From the NCBI GenBank assembly GCA_014360855.1, contig JACIWP010000223.1, positions 1 to 5,068 on the forward strand: a stretch of DNA of 5,068 bases, written 5' to 3'. Source of the stretch: Anaerolineae bacterium. Its GTDB lineage: Bacteria; Chloroflexota; Anaerolineae; JACIWP01. Both the position numbers and the translations under genes were made by a program. Positions 4,232 to 5,068 of the stretch are shown here, piece after piece; position 1 is the first letter of the stretch; each line of letters begins with the position of its first letter. Below the pieces are notes generated by a model. It had not been told where the DNA came from, searched no databases, and saw nothing but the letters and a program-made list of their open reading frames with translations.

Positions 4232-5068
4232 ATGTCCGATATAGCCATCCGCGTCGAAAACCTGTCCAAACTCTACCGCATCGGGACCGCCGGCCGGCCG
4301 CGCTACGAGACCCTTTACGACAAAATCGCCGACGCCGGCGGCCGCCTGCTGGACCGTCTGCGCCGGCCGCTCGTCACGCGTTCCGCAATCCACATTCCGC
4401 AATCCGAAATCGGCAATCCGCAATCCGACTACATCTGGGCCCTCAAGGACGTCTCCTTCGAAGTGAAGCGCGGCGAGGTAGTGGGCATCATCGGGCGTAA
4501 CGGCGCGGGGAAGAGTACCTTGCTCAAGATCCTTTCCCGCATCACGGAGCCGACGGAGGGACGCGCCTATGTGTACGGCCGGGTGGGGTCTCTGCTGGAA
4601 GTGGGCACCGGTTTTCATCCGGAGCTGACGGGCCGCGAGAACATTTACCTGAACGGCGCTATCCTAGGGATGAGGAAGGTGGAGATCGACCGCAAGTTTG
4701 ACGAGATCGTGACCTTTGCGGAGATCGAGAAGTTCATTGACACGCCGGTGAAGTTTTACTCCAGCGGGATGTACGTGCGGCTGGCCTTTGCGGTGGCGGC
4801 ACATTTGGACCCGGAGATCCTGCTGGTGGATGAGGTGCTGGCGGTGGGGGACGCCGCGTTCCAGAAGAAGTGTCTGGGGAAGATGGGGGAGGTGGCCGGC
4901 GAGGGCCGCACGGTGCTGTTTGTGAGCCATAATATGGCGGCGGTGGAATCTCTATGCAGAAGAGCCTTTCTTCTTAGCCAAGGCCAGGTCGCGAATGTGG
5001 GAGAAGTTCACTCAGTTGTTGCTGAGTATCTGGAAATGATACACAATGACATAAAAAGATCCCAATGG
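4232..5068 (+). CDS. ABC exporter ATP-binding subunit (Wzt/TagH-like), 3' end outside the window
   Basis: ATPase that powers the Wzm-like permease in polysaccharide export. It is open for 279 codons to the window edge. ATG at 4232 has GTGAGG (4222-4227) only 4 nt upstream. N-terminal VENLSKLYRIG (8-18) is followed by a variable linker (about 19-67) before WALKDVSFEVKRGEVVGIIG. Walker A is GRNGAGKST (88-96, K94). Also visible are GSLLEVGTGFHPELTGREN (119-137), the signature loop YSSGM (176-180, as usual in Wzt/TagH instead of LSGGQ), Walker B ILLVDE (D200, E201), the D-loop region LAVGDAAFQKK and the switch histidine H233 in VSHN. All catalytic residues are present. Residues 51-65 are encoded by a heptamer DNA array. 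GC drops from about 63% (4801-4950) to about 44% (4951-5068), with AGA and ATA codons appearing, where the variable C-terminal region begins. Wzt tails often carry polymer specificity; this one is cut off. Confidence 0.92.
   Translation, partial: MSDIAIRVENLSKLYRIGTAGRPRYETLYDKIADAGGRLLDRLRRPLVTRSAIHIPQSEIGNPQSDYIWALKDVSFEVKRGEVVGIIGRNGAGKSTLLKILSRITEPTEGRAYVYGRVGSLLEVGTGFHPELTGRENIYLNGAILGMRKVEIDRKFDEIVTFAEIEKFIDTPVKFYSSGMYVRLAFAVAAHLDPEILLVDEVLAVGDAAFQKKCLGKMGEVAGEGRTVLFVSHNMAAVESLCRRAFLLSQGQVANVGEVHSVVAEYLEMIHNDIKRSQW
4382..4430 (+). repeat. Heptanucleotide array 3, inside the ATPase coding sequence (7 units)
   Basis: Seven in-phase 7-mers: TCCGCAA, TCCACAT, TCCGCAA, TCCGAAA, TCGGCAA, TCCGCAA, TCCGACT. 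Three units equal seven codons, so the DNA repeat is read as a heptapeptide repeat, SAIHIPQ then SEIGNPQ then SD (residues 51-66). It lies in the poorly conserved linker before the nucleotide-binding core, where extra residues should be tolerated. It shares a 14-mer with array 2 and the 10-mer ATCCGAAATC (4402-4411) with array 1 (3764-3773), pointing to one repeat family. Confidence 0.85.

Noticed and set aside
3702..4430. CRISPR array
   Set aside because: The units are contiguous degenerate 7-mers without spacers, unlike CRISPR repeats of roughly 23-50 bp separated by unique spacers.

Overview
The window looks like part of a polysaccharide (capsule, exopolysaccharide or wall-glycan) export locus from a bacterium of roughly 60% GC. 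All genes are on the + strand, and the genome favours the hexamer GCCGGC (about 36 occurrences here). The one-piece polysaccharide co-polymerase/tyrosine kinase, the style of the transporter genes and the iterated GCCGGC suggest a Chloroflexota (Anaerolineae-like) organism. That placement is inference; no taxonomic marker gene is present.

Layout. 2-340 is the 3' end of an unrelated gene, possibly a flavin-binding split-barrel protein, closed by a terminator-like hairpin at 348-384. A promoter with a perfect TATAAT box and an overlapping inverted repeat (418-463) then starts a new unit. A leader of about 155 nt precedes a 68-aa small protein (626-832). The main gene, 982-2649, encodes a 555-aa Wzz-type membrane protein fused to a BY-kinase, with ten consecutive tyrosines near the C-terminus. 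A 142-bp spacer with two inverted repeats, one with 14-bp arms, leads to a Wzm/TagG-like ABC permease (2792-3697). Its Wzt/TagH-like ATPase starts at 4232 and runs off the window end.

The permease and ATPase genes, normally adjacent, are separated by about 530 bp. This stretch holds a four-helix-bundle (23S rRNA intervening-sequence/Avd-like) gene at 3817-4170, flanked on both sides by degenerate 7-bp tandem repeats (3702-3806 and 4176-4217). A third heptamer array (4382-4430) lies inside the ATPase gene, in frame, and is read as a heptapeptide repeat (SAIHIPQ, SEIGNPQ, SD). Because 7 and 3 are coprime, a TCCGCAA array encodes the same cyclic peptide in every forward frame and contains no stop codon. 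These arrays and the gene between them are the most unusual content of the window.

Working together: the BY-kinase/co-polymerase probably controls chain length or assembly of a surface polysaccharide, and the permease/ATPase pair exports an undecaprenyl-linked glycan across the cytoplasmic membrane. The four-helix-bundle gene looks like a passenger. GC content falls from about 63% to about 44% near the 3' end of the ATPase gene, where the variable substrate-specific tail of Wzt-type proteins begins, which suggests a recombination boundary.
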